64,000 nucleotides of DNA from assembly GCF_014645815.1 (NCBI RefSeq), contig NZ_BMML01000013.1, forward strand, positions 186,001 to 250,000. The letters are read 5' to 3'. The notes under the pieces are model-generated. The model saw only the letters and a list, made by a program, of their open reading frames with translations, was not told the origin of the DNA and did not search any database. Both the position numbers and the translations under genes were made by a program. Position 1 is the stretch's first letter. Each line of letters starts with the position of its first letter. Shown in pieces: positions 1 to 7,953 of the stretch. This stretch comes from Streptomyces fuscichromogenes (GTDB lineage: Bacteria; Actinomycetota; Actinomycetes; Streptomycetales; Streptomycetaceae).

Positions 1-611
1 TCCTCCTCGGCGATGCGCTGCCACTGGCAGGCGAGGACGTGGAGCCAGAGATCGTGGGGATACCAGCGCAGGGCGGTGCGGGCCGGGGTGAGCGTGTGGA
101 GGCCGTCATGGAACACGGCACCGGCGGTGACCTCGGCGAGGAGCTGGGTGGGCAGGGCGAGCCAGTGCGCCGGGGTGACTCCGGAGGCGGGATCGAAGCC
201 GAGGGCCGCGACGAACCAGGAGGAGACGCCGGTCACTTCGACACGGTGGTGTACCGGACCGTCGGTGACCCGCATGACGCGGATGTCCCGGTCGCCCGTG
301 GCGGCGAAGTGAGTGGGCCAGCCATGGAAGGTCTTCGGAAGGTGTTCGGCCAGCACATGTCTGATGCGTCCGGCATGCCGACTCACATCATGGGAGTGCA
401 GGAAGAGCTGGAGGCGTGGGCCCCATTCATGGTCGGCGGAGCGCTCGGTGTCGTAACCGAGCACTTCGGAGCCGGCGCCGATGCGGGCGGCGGAGTGGGG
501 TATGCCGGGAGCCGCCTCCTCCAGCAGCGGGCGTACGGCCTCGGTGTAGAAGCGCCGGGAGAGCTCAAGCCCAGGTAAGAAGGCGGGACTTGGCATATGT
601 GCATGGCTCAT
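1..611 (-). CDS. DUF4037 domain protein, 3' end outside window
   Basis: Partial gene read leftward off the window edge; about 203 N-terminal residues are visible. The frame begins MSHAHMPSPAFLPG and continues with ELSRRFYTEAVRPLL, an SDHEWGP segment and a long hydrophilic alpha/beta region. I recognise this as the DUF4037 family, whose N-terminal half resembles nucleotidyltransferases; the function is unknown. The ATG at 611 is preferred over the one at 596 because AGGGG lies 7 nt upstream. That AGGGG sits inside the 3' arm of a hairpin. Codon 12 (576-578) is TTA, a leucine codon that in Streptomyces needs the bldA tRNA, so translation may be tied to development. The MBL gene upstream ends 93 bp away on the same strand. 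Confidence 0.75.
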   Translation of the reverse strand, partial: MSHAHMPSPAFLPGLELSRRFYTEAVRPLLEEAAPGIPHSAARIGAGSEVLGYDTERSADHEWGPRLQLFLHSHDVSRHAGRIRHVLAEHLPKTFHGWPTHFAATGDRDIRVMRVTDGPVHHRVEVTGVSSWFVAALGFDPASGVTPAHWLALPTQLLAEVTAGAVFHDGLHTLTPARTALRWYPHDLWLHVLACQWQRIAEE

Positions 612-615
612 GGCG

Positions 616-644
616 ATGCCCCTGCCCAGGTTGTGCAGGGGCAT
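616..644 (-). promoter_or_regulatory. RBS-overlapping hairpin before DUF4037 gene
   Basis: A perfect 10-bp inverted repeat (ATGCCCCTGC at 616-625, GCAGGGGCAT at 635-644) with a 9-nt loop lies between the MBL gene and the DUF4037 start. On the minus-strand transcript the AGGGG Shine-Dalgarno of the DUF4037 gene lies in the 3' arm. The hairpin would therefore occlude ribosome entry, or act as a weak terminator or processing site for the upstream gene. No U-tract follows. Confidence 0.5.
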
Positions 645-704
645 GCACGCCGTTTTCACGCCGCCGCCACATCGGTGACGGCGGTGCACAGGCCGCCCGC
701 GCGG

Positions 705-1892
705 TCAGCGTTCGCCCGCGAGGTCGAGGTCCCCCTGCCCCGGCGCGGCCTCCGACTGCTTCTCACCGCGCCACGGCCGGGCGACCGGCGCCGAGACCGC
801 ACGCCACCACGGGTCGGCGGGCAGCTTGCCGGACGGCTCGAAGGGCTCGCCGGGACGCGGCAGCGCGACCGCCTGGCCCGCCTCGTCGCCGGCGTCCTTG
901 GTCCACTCCCCCGGCTCTGCCCAGGCATGCGGGGCGAGGTTGAAGGTGCCCCAGTGGATCGGCAGCAGCACGCCGTGCGGCTGCCCGCCCTGGAGGTCGA
1001 GGTGGGCCCGCACGCCCTCCTGGGGCGTCATGTGTATGTCGGGCCAGAACTCGCTGTACGCACCGATCTGGATCATCGTCACGTCGAACGGCCCGTGGTC
1101 GGCGCCGATGTCCTGGAAGCCGTCGAAGTAACCGGTGTCACCGCTGTGGTAGATCCGGTGCTCCGCGCCGGAGACGACCCAGGACGCCCACAGGGTGTGC
1201 TGGGTGTTGCGCAGCCCCCGGCCGCAGAAGTGCCGGGCGGGGGTCGCCGTCAGGGTGAGCCCGCCGACCTTGGTCTCCTCGTGCCAGTCCAGCTCGCGCA
1301 GCCGGTCGGCGGGGACTCCCCACTGTTCGAGGTGGGCGCCGACGCCGAGCGGCACGGCGAACACGGTGTCCGTGCCGGCCAGCGCCTTGATCGTGGGCAG
1401 GTCGAGATGGTCGTAGTGGTCGTGCGAGATGACCACGACGTCGACCGGGCCGAGCGCGGCGAGCGGCAGCGGCACCGGGTGCAGCCGCCGGGGCCCGGCG
1501 AACGGGAACGGGGAACACCGCTCGCCCCAGACGGGGTCGAACAGGACGCGGTGTCCGTCGATCTCGGCGAGGACGCTGGAGTGGCCCATCCACGTCACCC
1601 GCAGGCCGGTGACGGCGGGCCCGGCGAGGTCGGCGACGGTGGTGGGGTGCACCGGGACGGTGCCCCGGGGGGCTCTGCGGGCCCGCTGCTCCTTCTCGAA
1701 GTAGGTCCTCGCGAACTCCAGCATCGAGCCCGAGGGCCGCATCCGGGTGGTGCCGCCGGGGTTCTGGAAGACACCGTCCTTGAAGTGCGGGGAGCTCTGG
1801 ATGCGGGCCAGGCGCTCGCCGCCGGGGTCCGCGCCGAAGGCAGCGGGCCGCAGCGCGCGGAGCCCGGAGCTCAGGGATCGCAAACCGGTCAC
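705..1892 (-). CDS. MBL-fold metallo-hydrolase (NAPE-PLD/UlaG-like)
   Basis: A 395-residue cytoplasmic metallo-beta-lactamase-fold hydrolase. The metal-binding motif HDHYDHLD (H-x-H-x-D-H) is followed by FCGRG, a second His region (HSGDTGYFDGF) and a C-terminal PIHWGTF. These are typical of the NAPE-hydrolysing phospholipase D/UlaG-like branch, whose members are larger than simple beta-lactamases. The substrate is unknown. The GTG at 1892 is chosen because GGAGGT lies 3 nt upstream; the longer frame to 1988 adds 32 low-quality residues that overlap the divergent promoter. It is divergent from the dehydrogenase at 2033. Confidence 0.85.
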   Translation of the reverse strand: MTGLRSLSSGLRALRPAAFGADPGGERLARIQSSPHFKDGVFQNPGGTTRMRPSGSMLEFARTYFEKEQRARRAPRGTVPVHPTTVADLAGPAVTGLRVTWMGHSSVLAEIDGHRVLFDPVWGERCSPFPFAGPRRLHPVPLPLAALGPVDVVVISHDHYDHLDLPTIKALAGTDTVFAVPLGVGAHLEQWGVPADRLRELDWHEETKVGGLTLTATPARHFCGRGLRNTQHTLWASWVVSGAEHRIYHSGDTGYFDGFQDIGADHGPFDVTMIQIGAYSEFWPDIHMTPQEGVRAHLDLQGGQPHGVLLPIHWGTFNLAPHAWAEPGEWTKDAGDEAGQAVALPRPGEPFEPSGKLPADPWWRAVSAPVARPWRGEKQSEAAPGQGDLDLAGER

Positions 1893-1951
1893 GGTACCTC
1901 CAGTGGTGTCGCCGGGGTCCCCATTATGGTCGGCCCTTGTGACAGTCGGCG

Positions 1952-1981
1952 TTGACACCGCACCGTCCACCTCCCGATACT
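1952..1981 (+). promoter_or_regulatory. Housekeeping-type promoter for the dehydrogenase gene
   Basis: TTGACA at 1952-1957 and GATACT at 1976-1981 are separated by 18 bp, a near-ideal HrdB-type promoter 52 bp before the GTG at 2033. Transcription would start near 1988. Confidence 0.7.
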
Positions 1982-1997
1982 GACCCACTGTTCAGTA
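1978..1997. promoter_or_regulatory. Inverted repeat over the -10/+1 region
   Basis: TACTGA (1978-1983) and TCAGTA (1992-1997) form a 6-bp inverted repeat with an 8-bp spacer, covering the end of the -10 box and the predicted start site. This is the position of a repressor operator. The binding protein is unknown. Confidence 0.4.
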
Positions 1998-2032
1998 GCA
2001 CCGTTTCTTCACACCGCTCCCGAGGAGCCTCC

Positions 2033-3220
2033 GTGACCCCCGTGACCGCTCCCCTGATGTCCCTCGTCTGGACCGACCACGTCACCGGCCGCCAGGGGTT
2101 CCTGGTCGTCGACCGGCTGGTACGGGGTGTGGCCAGTGGCGGTCTGCGGATGCGGCCGGGCTGCACCCTTGAGGAGGTCACCGGGCTCGCGCGCGGCATG
2201 ACCATGAAGGAGGCCCTGCACTACAACCCCGAGGGCCGCTACATCCCGCTGGGCGGCGCCAAGGGCGGCATCGACTGCGATCCGCAGGACCCGGGGGCGT
2301 ACGCGCTGCTGGTCCGCTATCTGCGCGCGATGCGGCCGTACGTGGAGAGTTCCTGGACCACCGGCGAGGACCTGGGGCTCACCCAGGACCTGGTGGACCG
2401 GGCGGCCGCCGAGGCGGGGCTGGTCTCCTCGGTCCAGGCCGTGTATCCGCTGCTGGACGACGAGACGGCGGCCCGGCGGCGGCTGGCGGACGCCTTCGCC
2501 GTCGAGGTGGACGGGATCGGTCTGGACGAGCTGGCCGGTGGCTGCGGGGTCGCCGAGTCGGTGCTGACGGCCCTGGACCGGGCGGGCGTGCCGTACCCGG
2601 GGACGCGGTTCGCCGTGCAGGGGCTCGGCACGATGGGCGGGGCCACGGCGCGGTTCCTGGCCCGCGCCGGGCTGACCGCCGTGGCGGTCGCCGACGTCAA
2701 GGGCACGATCGCCAACCCGGCGGGTCTGGACGTGGAGGCGCTGCTGCGGGCACGGGACGCGTACGGCACCGTCGACCGCGCGGTGCTGCGCCCCGGTGAC
2801 GTGGAACTGCCGGGTGACGCCTGGCTGTCCGCCGACGCGGAGGTGCTGGTGCCAGCGGCGGTGTCGTACGCGATCGACACCGGCAACGAGCACCTGGTCA
2901 CCGCCCGCTGGATCGTGGAGGCGGCCAACATGCCCGTGCTGCCCGAGGCGGAGGCACGGCTCACCGCGCGCGGGGTGACCGTGCTGCCGGACGTGGTGGT
3001 GAACTCGGGCACCAACGCCTGGTGGTGGTGGACCCTGTTCGGCGACATCGGCCCCGACGCGGACGAGGCGTTCGCCCACACCCGTCGTTCGATGCGGGCC
3101 CTGGTGGAGCTGATGCTGGACCGCGCGGAGTCCGACGGCACGACCCCGCGCGCGGCGGCCCACGCCCTGGTGACCGACCGGCTGCCGGTGATCGCGGAGC
3201 GGTTCGGCTGGTACCGGTGA
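2033..3220 (+). CDS. Glu/Leu/Phe/Val dehydrogenase family protein
   Basis: A 395-residue NAD(P)-dependent amino-acid dehydrogenase that would interconvert an L-amino acid and its 2-oxo acid. The N-terminal dimerisation and substrate domain carries the glycine-rich lysine motif PLGGAKGGID (about residues 78-87). The Rossmann domain carries VQGLGTMGG, and AANMPVLPEA and NSGTNAWWW close the active site as in glutamate/leucine/valine dehydrogenases. Specificity cannot be read by eye, and the WWWW stretch is unusual. The GTG at 2033 is chosen for GAGGAGCC just upstream. The gene sits behind a strong promoter with an operator-like repeat, and its end lies 12 bp from the convergent MFS gene. Confidence 0.85.
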   Translation: MTPVTAPLMSLVWTDHVTGRQGFLVVDRLVRGVASGGLRMRPGCTLEEVTGLARGMTMKEALHYNPEGRYIPLGGAKGGIDCDPQDPGAYALLVRYLRAMRPYVESSWTTGEDLGLTQDLVDRAAAEAGLVSSVQAVYPLLDDETAARRRLADAFAVEVDGIGLDELAGGCGVAESVLTALDRAGVPYPGTRFAVQGLGTMGGATARFLARAGLTAVAVADVKGTIANPAGLDVEALLRARDAYGTVDRAVLRPGDVELPGDAWLSADAEVLVPAAVSYAIDTGNEHLVTARWIVEAANMPVLPEAEARLTARGVTVLPDVVVNSGTNAWWWWTLFGDIGPDADEAFAHTRRSMRALVELMLDRAESDGTTPRAAAHALVTDRLPVIAERFGWYR

Positions 3221-3232
3221 CGGGCCGGCCGG

Positions 3233-4381
3233 TCAGCGGCGCCCGAGAGCCGCGGCGAGCAGCAGCGCGCCCAGGGCCGTGAAGGCGGTGCCCTGCCAGC
3301 CGAGGGTGTCGAGCAGAGGTGCGGCGGCGGCCGTGCCGAGGGCGCCGATCGTGAAGTACACCACGAGGTAGACGCTGCTGAGGCTGCCGGAGCGGGCGGG
3401 GTCCAGGGCGATGACGCGGCTCTGGTTGGCGGCCTGGGCCGCGAAGCAGCCGGCGTCGAAGAGGGCCAGGCCGAGGGCGGTGCGCCACGGGGTGTCCAGG
3501 CCCGTCGCCAGCAGGACGGTACCGGTCGCGGCGGTGGCCATGGAGAGGCCGATCACCCGGCGCGGCCCGTGCCGGTCGGTGAGGCGGCCGGTGAGCGGGA
3601 GCGCGGCGAAACCGAGGAGTCCGGCCAGGCTGTACAGGCCGATGGCGGTGGGGCCGAGGGAGTGCGGCGGCTGGGCCAGGTCCAGGGTGAGCGCGATCCA
3701 GACGAGGTTGAAGGCGAAGTACCAGAGCGCTCCGGTGGTCACCGCGCGGCGCAGCCGCGGCTGGTGCAGGAGCAGCGGCGCGAGGGCCGTCAGGGTGGCG
3801 CGGTAGCCGCGCTCGGGGTGCGGCCGGTGCCGGGGCAGGAGCGTGGCGGCGGCGAGTGCGCCGAGCAGGGCGAGGGCGGCGAAGACGAGGAGCGTCCGCC
3901 GCCAGCCGAGGAGGTCGGTGAGGGCACCGCCCGCCGGCCGGCTGAGCAGGATGCCGGCCGACATGCCGGCGGCCACCAGGGCGACGCCGGTTCCGCCACG
4001 GCCCGGCCGGGCGTGTCGGCCGGCGATGTTGCCGGCCTGGGCGGCCACGCTCGCGGCGGCGCCGATCAGCAGGTAGGCACCCAGGAGCACGAAGGCGTCG
4101 GGCGCGGTCGCGGCGAGCGCGAGGGCCGCGCCGAGGGCGGTGAGCTGCGCGCCGACCAGGCGGTTGGGGGCGAGGTGGTCGGTGAGCGGGAGCAGCAGGG
4201 CGAAGCCGGTCATGCAGCCGGCGAGGGCGGCGGTCGGCACCAGGCCGATCACGGAGAGCGGCACGTCGAGGTCGGCGGCGACCGCGGTGAGCGCGGGCTG
4301 CACGGCGTAGTTGTTCGCGATCGCCGTCCCGGCCAGGACAGCCAGCAGGAACGTGCCGCCACGGGGCAGCGGCCTGCTCAC
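3233..4381 (-). CDS. MFS transporter, YnfM/sugar-efflux type
   Basis: A 382-residue membrane protein with about 12 hydrophobic segments and no enzymatic motif. Features include GTAIANNYAVQPALTA in helix 1, RPAGGALTDLLGWRR in the first cytoplasmic-loop region and GRLTDRHGPRR between the two halves, as in drug or sugar efflux members of the major facilitator superfamily. It starts with a GTG at 4381 that overlaps the stop of the XRE-cupin regulator (GTGA), so the two are co-translated. The regulator most likely controls this pump, and export of a small toxic compound is the inferred job. Confidence 0.85.
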   Translation of the reverse strand: MSRPLPRGGTFLLAVLAGTAIANNYAVQPALTAVAADLDVPLSVIGLVPTAALAGCMTGFALLLPLTDHLAPNRLVGAQLTALGAALALAATAPDAFVLLGAYLLIGAAASVAAQAGNIAGRHARPGRGGTGVALVAAGMSAGILLSRPAGGALTDLLGWRRTLLVFAALALLGALAAATLLPRHRPHPERGYRATLTALAPLLLHQPRLRRAVTTGALWYFAFNLVWIALTLDLAQPPHSLGPTAIGLYSLAGLLGFAALPLTGRLTDRHGPRRVIGLSMATAATGTVLLATGLDTPWRTALGLALFDAGCFAAQAANQSRVIALDPARSGSLSSVYLVVYFTIGALGTAAAAPLLDTLGWQGTAFTALGALLLAAALGRR

Positions 4382-5016
4382 GGCTGGGCGTCGCGGGTGA
4401 GGACGACGGCGTAACGGCACTCGGTGTCGGTGGTGTTGGCGAACACGCGCTCGGCGGGTGCGCCGAATTCGATGGTGTCGCCGGCGTCGAGTTCGTGGAC
4501 CGCGTCGCCGTCGTGGAAGGTCAGCCGTCCGTCGAGGACCCAGACGAGTTGCCGTACGAAGGCGAAGGCGGCGGCCGGATACGGCACCCGGGCTCCGGCG
4601 GGCAGCCGGATCTCGGCGATCTCCGCCGGGAAACGCGGGCCGGTGATCTGGCGGCGCCGGTAGCCGGTGCCGGGGTCGCGCCACTCGGCGGCGTCGGCGC
4701 CGCGCCGCACGCCGGCACCGCCGACTGCGGCCTCCGGCGTACCTGCGGCGGGCAGCGCGCCTTCGGTCTCCTGGGTGCCTTCGGCGAGGGCCAGCAGCGA
4801 GGCGACCCCGAGCCGGAAGGCGGCGGAGAGCTTGCCGAGCACGACCGCGGTGGGGCTGCTCTCGCCGCGCTCGATCCTGCTGATCATCGCCGGGGAGACC
4901 CCGGAGGCGTCCGCGAGCTGCGCCAGGGTCCAGCGCCGGCGCTCCCGCTCGGTCCGGACCCGGGCGGCGATCTGCCGCACCAGGGGGTCCACCGGTGGTT
5001 CTACTATGTTGGACAT
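4378..5016 (-). CDS. XRE-family regulator with C-terminal cupin domain
   Basis: A 212-residue two-domain regulator. The helix-turn-helix (about residues 12-66) contains RRRWTLAQLADASGVS and MISRIERGESSPTA. The C-terminal cupin (about 130-212) contains LTFHDGDAVHELDAGDTIEFGA and probably senses a small ligand. The ATG at 5016 is preferred; the upstream extension to 5097 crosses a palindrome. No good Shine-Dalgarno precedes it, so a leaderless or late-starting message is possible. It overlaps the MFS gene and lies head-to-head with a GNAT gene across a 24-bp palindrome, fitting an autorepressor. Confidence 0.85.
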   Translation of the reverse strand: MSNIVEPPVDPLVRQIAARVRTERERRRWTLAQLADASGVSPAMISRIERGESSPTAVVLGKLSAAFRLGVASLLALAEGTQETEGALPAAGTPEAAVGGAGVRRGADAAEWRDPGTGYRRRQITGPRFPAEIAEIRLPAGARVPYPAAAFAFVRQLVWVLDGRLTFHDGDAVHELDAGDTIEFGAPAERVFANTTDTECRYAVVLTRDAQP

Positions 5017-5028
5017 GAATCCAACATA
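5005..5028. promoter_or_regulatory. Palindromic operator between XRE-cupin and GNAT genes
   Basis: TATGTTGGA (5005-5013) and TCCAACATA (5020-5028) form a perfect 9-bp inverted repeat around CATGAA. The palindrome contains the XRE-cupin ATG (5016) and lies upstream of the preferred GNAT start, so one bound dimer could block both divergent genes. Confidence 0.65.
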
Positions 5029-5041
5029 CGAGAGAGGCCTG

Positions 5042-5536
5042 GTGGCGGTACGCCCGGCCCGGCCCGGTGACGAGGAGGCCGTGCGCGCGATCCGCAATCA
5101 CGCGATCGAGCACTCGACGGCCCTGTGGACCGAGACCCCGCAGTCCCCCGCCGAGGGTGCGGCCTGGTTCGCCGCCCACCTGGAGCGCGGTTCGGCGCTC
5201 GTCGCCGAAGTGCCCGGGGCACCGGGCGAGGTGGCCGGGTTCGCGGTGTACGGCCCGTGGCGTGCGCTGGAGGGCTACCGGCACACGGTGGAGAACTCCG
5301 TGTACGTCCGCGAGGGGAGCCATGGGCTCGGCATCGGCTCCGCGCTGCTGGGCCCGCTCGTCGCCGCGGCGCGCGAGGCGGGCCACCATGTGATGATCGC
5401 CGGCATCGAGGCCGGGAACGCCGCGTCGATCCGGCTGCACGGCCGGTTCGGCTTCGAGAACGTCGGCACGGTCCGGGAGGTGGGCACCAAGTTCGGCCGC
5501 TGGCTGGATCTGACGATCATGCGGTTGCCGCTGTGA
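5042..5536 (+). CDS. GNAT N-acetyltransferase, phosphinothricin-acetyltransferase-like
   Basis: A 164-residue acetyl-CoA-dependent N-acyltransferase. VAVRPARPGDEEAVRAIRNH forms the first strand and helix, GLGIGSALLGPL is the acetyl-CoA pyrophosphate loop (R/Q-x-x-G-x-G/A type), and NAASIRLHGRFGFENVGT is the C-terminal motif of phosphinothricin/amino-acid acetyltransferases. The GTG at 5042 is favoured by GAGAGG 5-6 nt upstream. ATGs at 5006 and 5015 lie inside the palindromic operator and would overlap the divergent regulator's start codon. It probably detoxifies the compound handled by the neighbouring pump. Confidence 0.8.
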   Translation: MAVRPARPGDEEAVRAIRNHAIEHSTALWTETPQSPAEGAAWFAAHLERGSALVAEVPGAPGEVAGFAVYGPWRALEGYRHTVENSVYVREGSHGLGIGSALLGPLVAAAREAGHHVMIAGIEAGNAASIRLHGRFGFENVGTVREVGTKFGRWLDLTIMRLPL

Positions 5537-5604
5537 CGAGCACCCGGCCGCGGCCGGCGCGGGACGCCGACACGGGTGGTGCGGCGACCGATTAGGGTGA
5601 CCGC

Positions 5605-6210
5605 GTGGCGAGAGTCCGGTTGAGTGTGGCCGAGCGGCGTGCGGAGCTGCTGAGGGCCGCCATCGAGCAGATCGAGGCGCGGGGTGTGGCGGCGGTGCGG
5701 ATCGCCGATGTCGCCTCGGCCCTCGGCGTGAGCAACGCGCTGGTGCTGTACCACTTCTCGACGAAGGAGAAGCTGGTCGCCGCCGCCTTCGCGTTCGCCG
5801 CCGAGGACGACCTGGCGCGGCTGCGCAAGCTACTGGGCCGCCGTACGTCGGCGTTGCGCCGGTTGCGGGCGGCGGTGCGCTGGTACGCGCCGACGGGGCA
5901 GGCCAAGGGCTGGCGGCTGTGGATCGAGGGCTGGGCGGTGGCGTTGCGGGAGCCCGCGCTGCGGGATGTCACCAAGAGCCTGGACCAGCAGTGGAAGGCG
6001 GCGATCGCCGAGGTCATCGCCGAGGGGGTGGCGGCCGGTGAGTTCCGGTGCCCCGACCCCACGGCGGCGGCGCTGCGGCTGACCGCCCTGCTGGACGGGC
6101 TCGCCGTCCAGCTCACGTCGTACCCGGGTGCCGTCCCCCGGTCCCGGGCGCAGGAGTGGGTGGACGAGGCCCTGGCACGCGAACTGGGCCTGCCCGCACA
6201 GCAGCAGTGA
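5605..6210 (+). CDS. TetR-family transcriptional regulator
   Basis: A 201-residue one-component regulator. The N-terminal HTH (about residues 8-58) reads RRAELLRAAIEQIEARG then VASALGVSNALVLYHFSTKE, a standard TetR recognition helix ending in the YHF-x-x-K-E signature. The C-terminal half is helical, of BetI/TetR_C type, with no recognisable ligand motif. The GTG at 5605 is preceded by TAGGGTGACCGC, which can be read either as a Shine-Dalgarno or as a -10 box of a leaderless message. No obvious target gene is adjacent; the gene is followed by a terminator. Confidence 0.85.
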   Translation: MARVRLSVAERRAELLRAAIEQIEARGVAAVRIADVASALGVSNALVLYHFSTKEKLVAAAFAFAAEDDLARLRKLLGRRTSALRRLRAAVRWYAPTGQAKGWRLWIEGWAVALREPALRDVTKSLDQQWKAAIAEVIAEGVAAGEFRCPDPTAAALRLTALLDGLAVQLTSYPGAVPRSRAQEWVDEALARELGLPAQQQ

Positions 6211-6230
6211 GAGGGCGGTCCGCGCAGCAC

Positions 6231-6262
6231 TAAGGGGCGGTCCGCCAGGATGCCGCCCCTTA
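6231..6262. terminator. Bidirectional hairpin terminator
   Basis: TAAGGGGCGG (6231-6240) and CCGCCCCTTA (6253-6262) form a perfect 10-bp stem with a 12-nt loop. It lies between the convergent TetR and SGNH hydrolase genes. Confidence 0.75.
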
Positions 6263-6277
6263 CCCGCCCGTACCGCC

Positions 6278-7096
6278 TCAGGCCACCGAGGCGATCCGCA
6301 TCTTGATGTCGTCCGGGGAGAGCGCCCCCTTGGCCGTCACATGGTCGCCGGAGGACTCGCCGCGCAGTCGGCGCCCGATCCAGGGGACCAGGTACTCACG
6401 GGCCCAGTGCACGTCGTCGCGGCGGACCTCCAGGGTGCCGCGGTGCGGCAGCGGCGGCCACGGCTGGTCCGGGTCGGCCGGCACGTCGACGCCGAGCACC
6501 TGGCCGGCGCGCAGCGCCACGCGCGTGTGCCCCTCGGGCGACAGGTGCAGGCGGTCGTCGTCCCAGGCCCGGCGGTCCTGCACGGTCTTCAGGGACCACA
6601 GGTCCAGGACCGGGCAGCCGTACCGGTCGGCGATGGCCCTGACGTGTCCGTTGTACGTGGCGATCTTGCCGCGCATGTGCTTGAGGACGGGTACGCCCCG
6701 GGTGTCGAACCCGGTGGTCACCAGCACCGTGCCGACGGCCTCGGTCAGCTGGGCCACGGCCCGCTCGAACCGCTCGGCGACCTCGTCGGGGTCGGTGCCG
6801 GGGCGGATGATGTCGTTGCCGCCCGCGCAGAAGGAGACCAGGTCCGGGGCGAGTGCCAGGGCCTGCGGCACCTGGTCCGCCACGATCTGGTCGAGCAGCT
6901 TCCCGCGCACGGCGAGGTTGGTGTACTCGAAGTCGCCCTCGGGCTGCCGGTCCGACAGCAGTACCGCGAACCGGTCGGCCCAGCCGACGAACGCCCCGTC
7001 GGGGCCGGGGTCGCCGACGCCCTCGGTGAAGCTGTCCCCCACCGCCGCGTACGACCCGATCACTGATGCGTTGTCACTCTTCGAATCGTCTCCCAC
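6278..7096 (-). CDS. SGNH/GDSL-family lipase or esterase
   Basis: A 272-residue hydrolase without a signal peptide. The four SGNH blocks are present: GDSFTEG with the nucleophile Ser near residue 22, the NLAVRG glycine block, GGNDII, and DRLHLSPEGH with the catalytic Asp/His. This is the common Streptomyces cytoplasmic SGNH hydrolase whose substrate is not known. The GTG at 7096 is the longest start and has no strong ribosome site; an internal GTG about 11 codons later is possible. It ends 15 bp from a shared terminator with the TetR gene. Confidence 0.85.
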   Translation of the reverse strand: MGDDSKSDNASVIGSYAAVGDSFTEGVGDPGPDGAFVGWADRFAVLLSDRQPEGDFEYTNLAVRGKLLDQIVADQVPQALALAPDLVSFCAGGNDIIRPGTDPDEVAERFERAVAQLTEAVGTVLVTTGFDTRGVPVLKHMRGKIATYNGHVRAIADRYGCPVLDLWSLKTVQDRRAWDDDRLHLSPEGHTRVALRAGQVLGVDVPADPDQPWPPLPHRGTLEVRRDDVHWAREYLVPWIGRRLRGESSGDHVTAKGALSPDDIKMRIASVA

Positions 7097-7208
7097 GTCG
7101 GACCATGATTCACCTTCGACTGTGACCTACGCGACCGTAATAAAGGGTTGACGTTCGGTGAGATAAGACACTTTTAAATACTCTGCCAAGCCTGGAATAA
7201 GGCTCTTG

Positions 7209-7925
7209 TCAGCGGCGTTGATGGGTCGATCGCCAGACACGGAAGTCGGCGATCCGGAAATGGCTCCAGGTGGTCCGGAACGCGAAGTGCCCGCCGGTAT
7301 AAGGCTCCGGGTCGGTGTAGTCGAACACCAGCCGGCCGTTGTTCCACCATCGCACGGTCGAACCGTCAGAGACGATCCGGACGCGGTTCGGCTCGTTCGC
7401 GACGAGCAGGGGTTCGGTGTAGTCGAAGATCAACGGTCGTACGCCGGGCTCGCCGACGTAACGGCGCAGTCTGGTCGTGGTGTTGTAGTTGGCGCCGTAG
7501 CCGGCGTAGTAGGTCGTGAGGTAGTCGTACTCGGCGAGCGCACCGCCGCGCGGGGTGGCGAAAAGGTCGTCCGGGGAGCGGACGTCGGTGGCGTTCCAGA
7601 AGTTGTTGAGGTCCGAGACACGGTCGTCGGCGCCGCCCGCCGACACCGGCGTGGCGGTGTACTCCAGGACGTACGGCCCTTCGAGGCGCTGCCGGAACCA
7701 GACGGTCGCGCCGGCGGGCACGTCGACGTCCAGGATCCCGTGCGACGCGGTGACCGTGCCGCCCTGTTCCAGTTCCACGAACCACCGGCCGAGGCCGTGG
7801 CGGAAGTCGTCGTGGGCGAGCAGCCGGGGATGCCGGGGTACGGCGCTCGCGGGTGCGGCGGGGGCCAGGGCCGCGAGGGCGGCTCCGGCGGCCAGGGTCG
7901 CGAAGGTTCGGCGGGTGGTCGTCAT
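7209..7925 (-). CDS. Secreted DUF6250 domain protein (Tat signal)
   Basis: A 238-residue exported protein. The N-terminus TTTRRTFATLAAG followed by a hydrophobic stretch and APASA is a twin-arginine signal peptide with a likely cleavage near residue 29. The mature part is rich in Trp, Tyr and Asp (LNNFWNATDVRSPDD, TTYYAGYGANYN) and looks like a beta-sandwich of the DUF6250 family, found in polysaccharide-degrading loci and resembling lyase or glycosidase accessory domains. The ATG at 7925 is fixed by AAGGA 9 nt upstream; the longer frame is not needed. A LacI-type operator just upstream suggests induction by a sugar. Confidence 0.75.
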   Translation of the reverse strand: MTTTRRTFATLAAGAALAALAPAAPASAVPRHPRLLAHDDFRHGLGRWFVELEQGGTVTASHGILDVDVPAGATVWFRQRLEGPYVLEYTATPVSAGGADDRVSDLNNFWNATDVRSPDDLFATPRGGALAEYDYLTTYYAGYGANYNTTTRLRRYVGEPGVRPLIFDYTEPLLVANEPNRVRIVSDGSTVRWWNNGRLVFDYTDPEPYTGGHFAFRTTWSHFRIADFRVWRSTHQRR

Positions 7926-7953
7926 GCGGCGGGTTCCTTCCGGCGGGAACGAT

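Noticed and set aside
597..1955. 452-codon plus-strand frame opposite the MBL hydrolase
   Set aside because: Shadow frame; no family motifs, while the minus frame carries HxHxDH.
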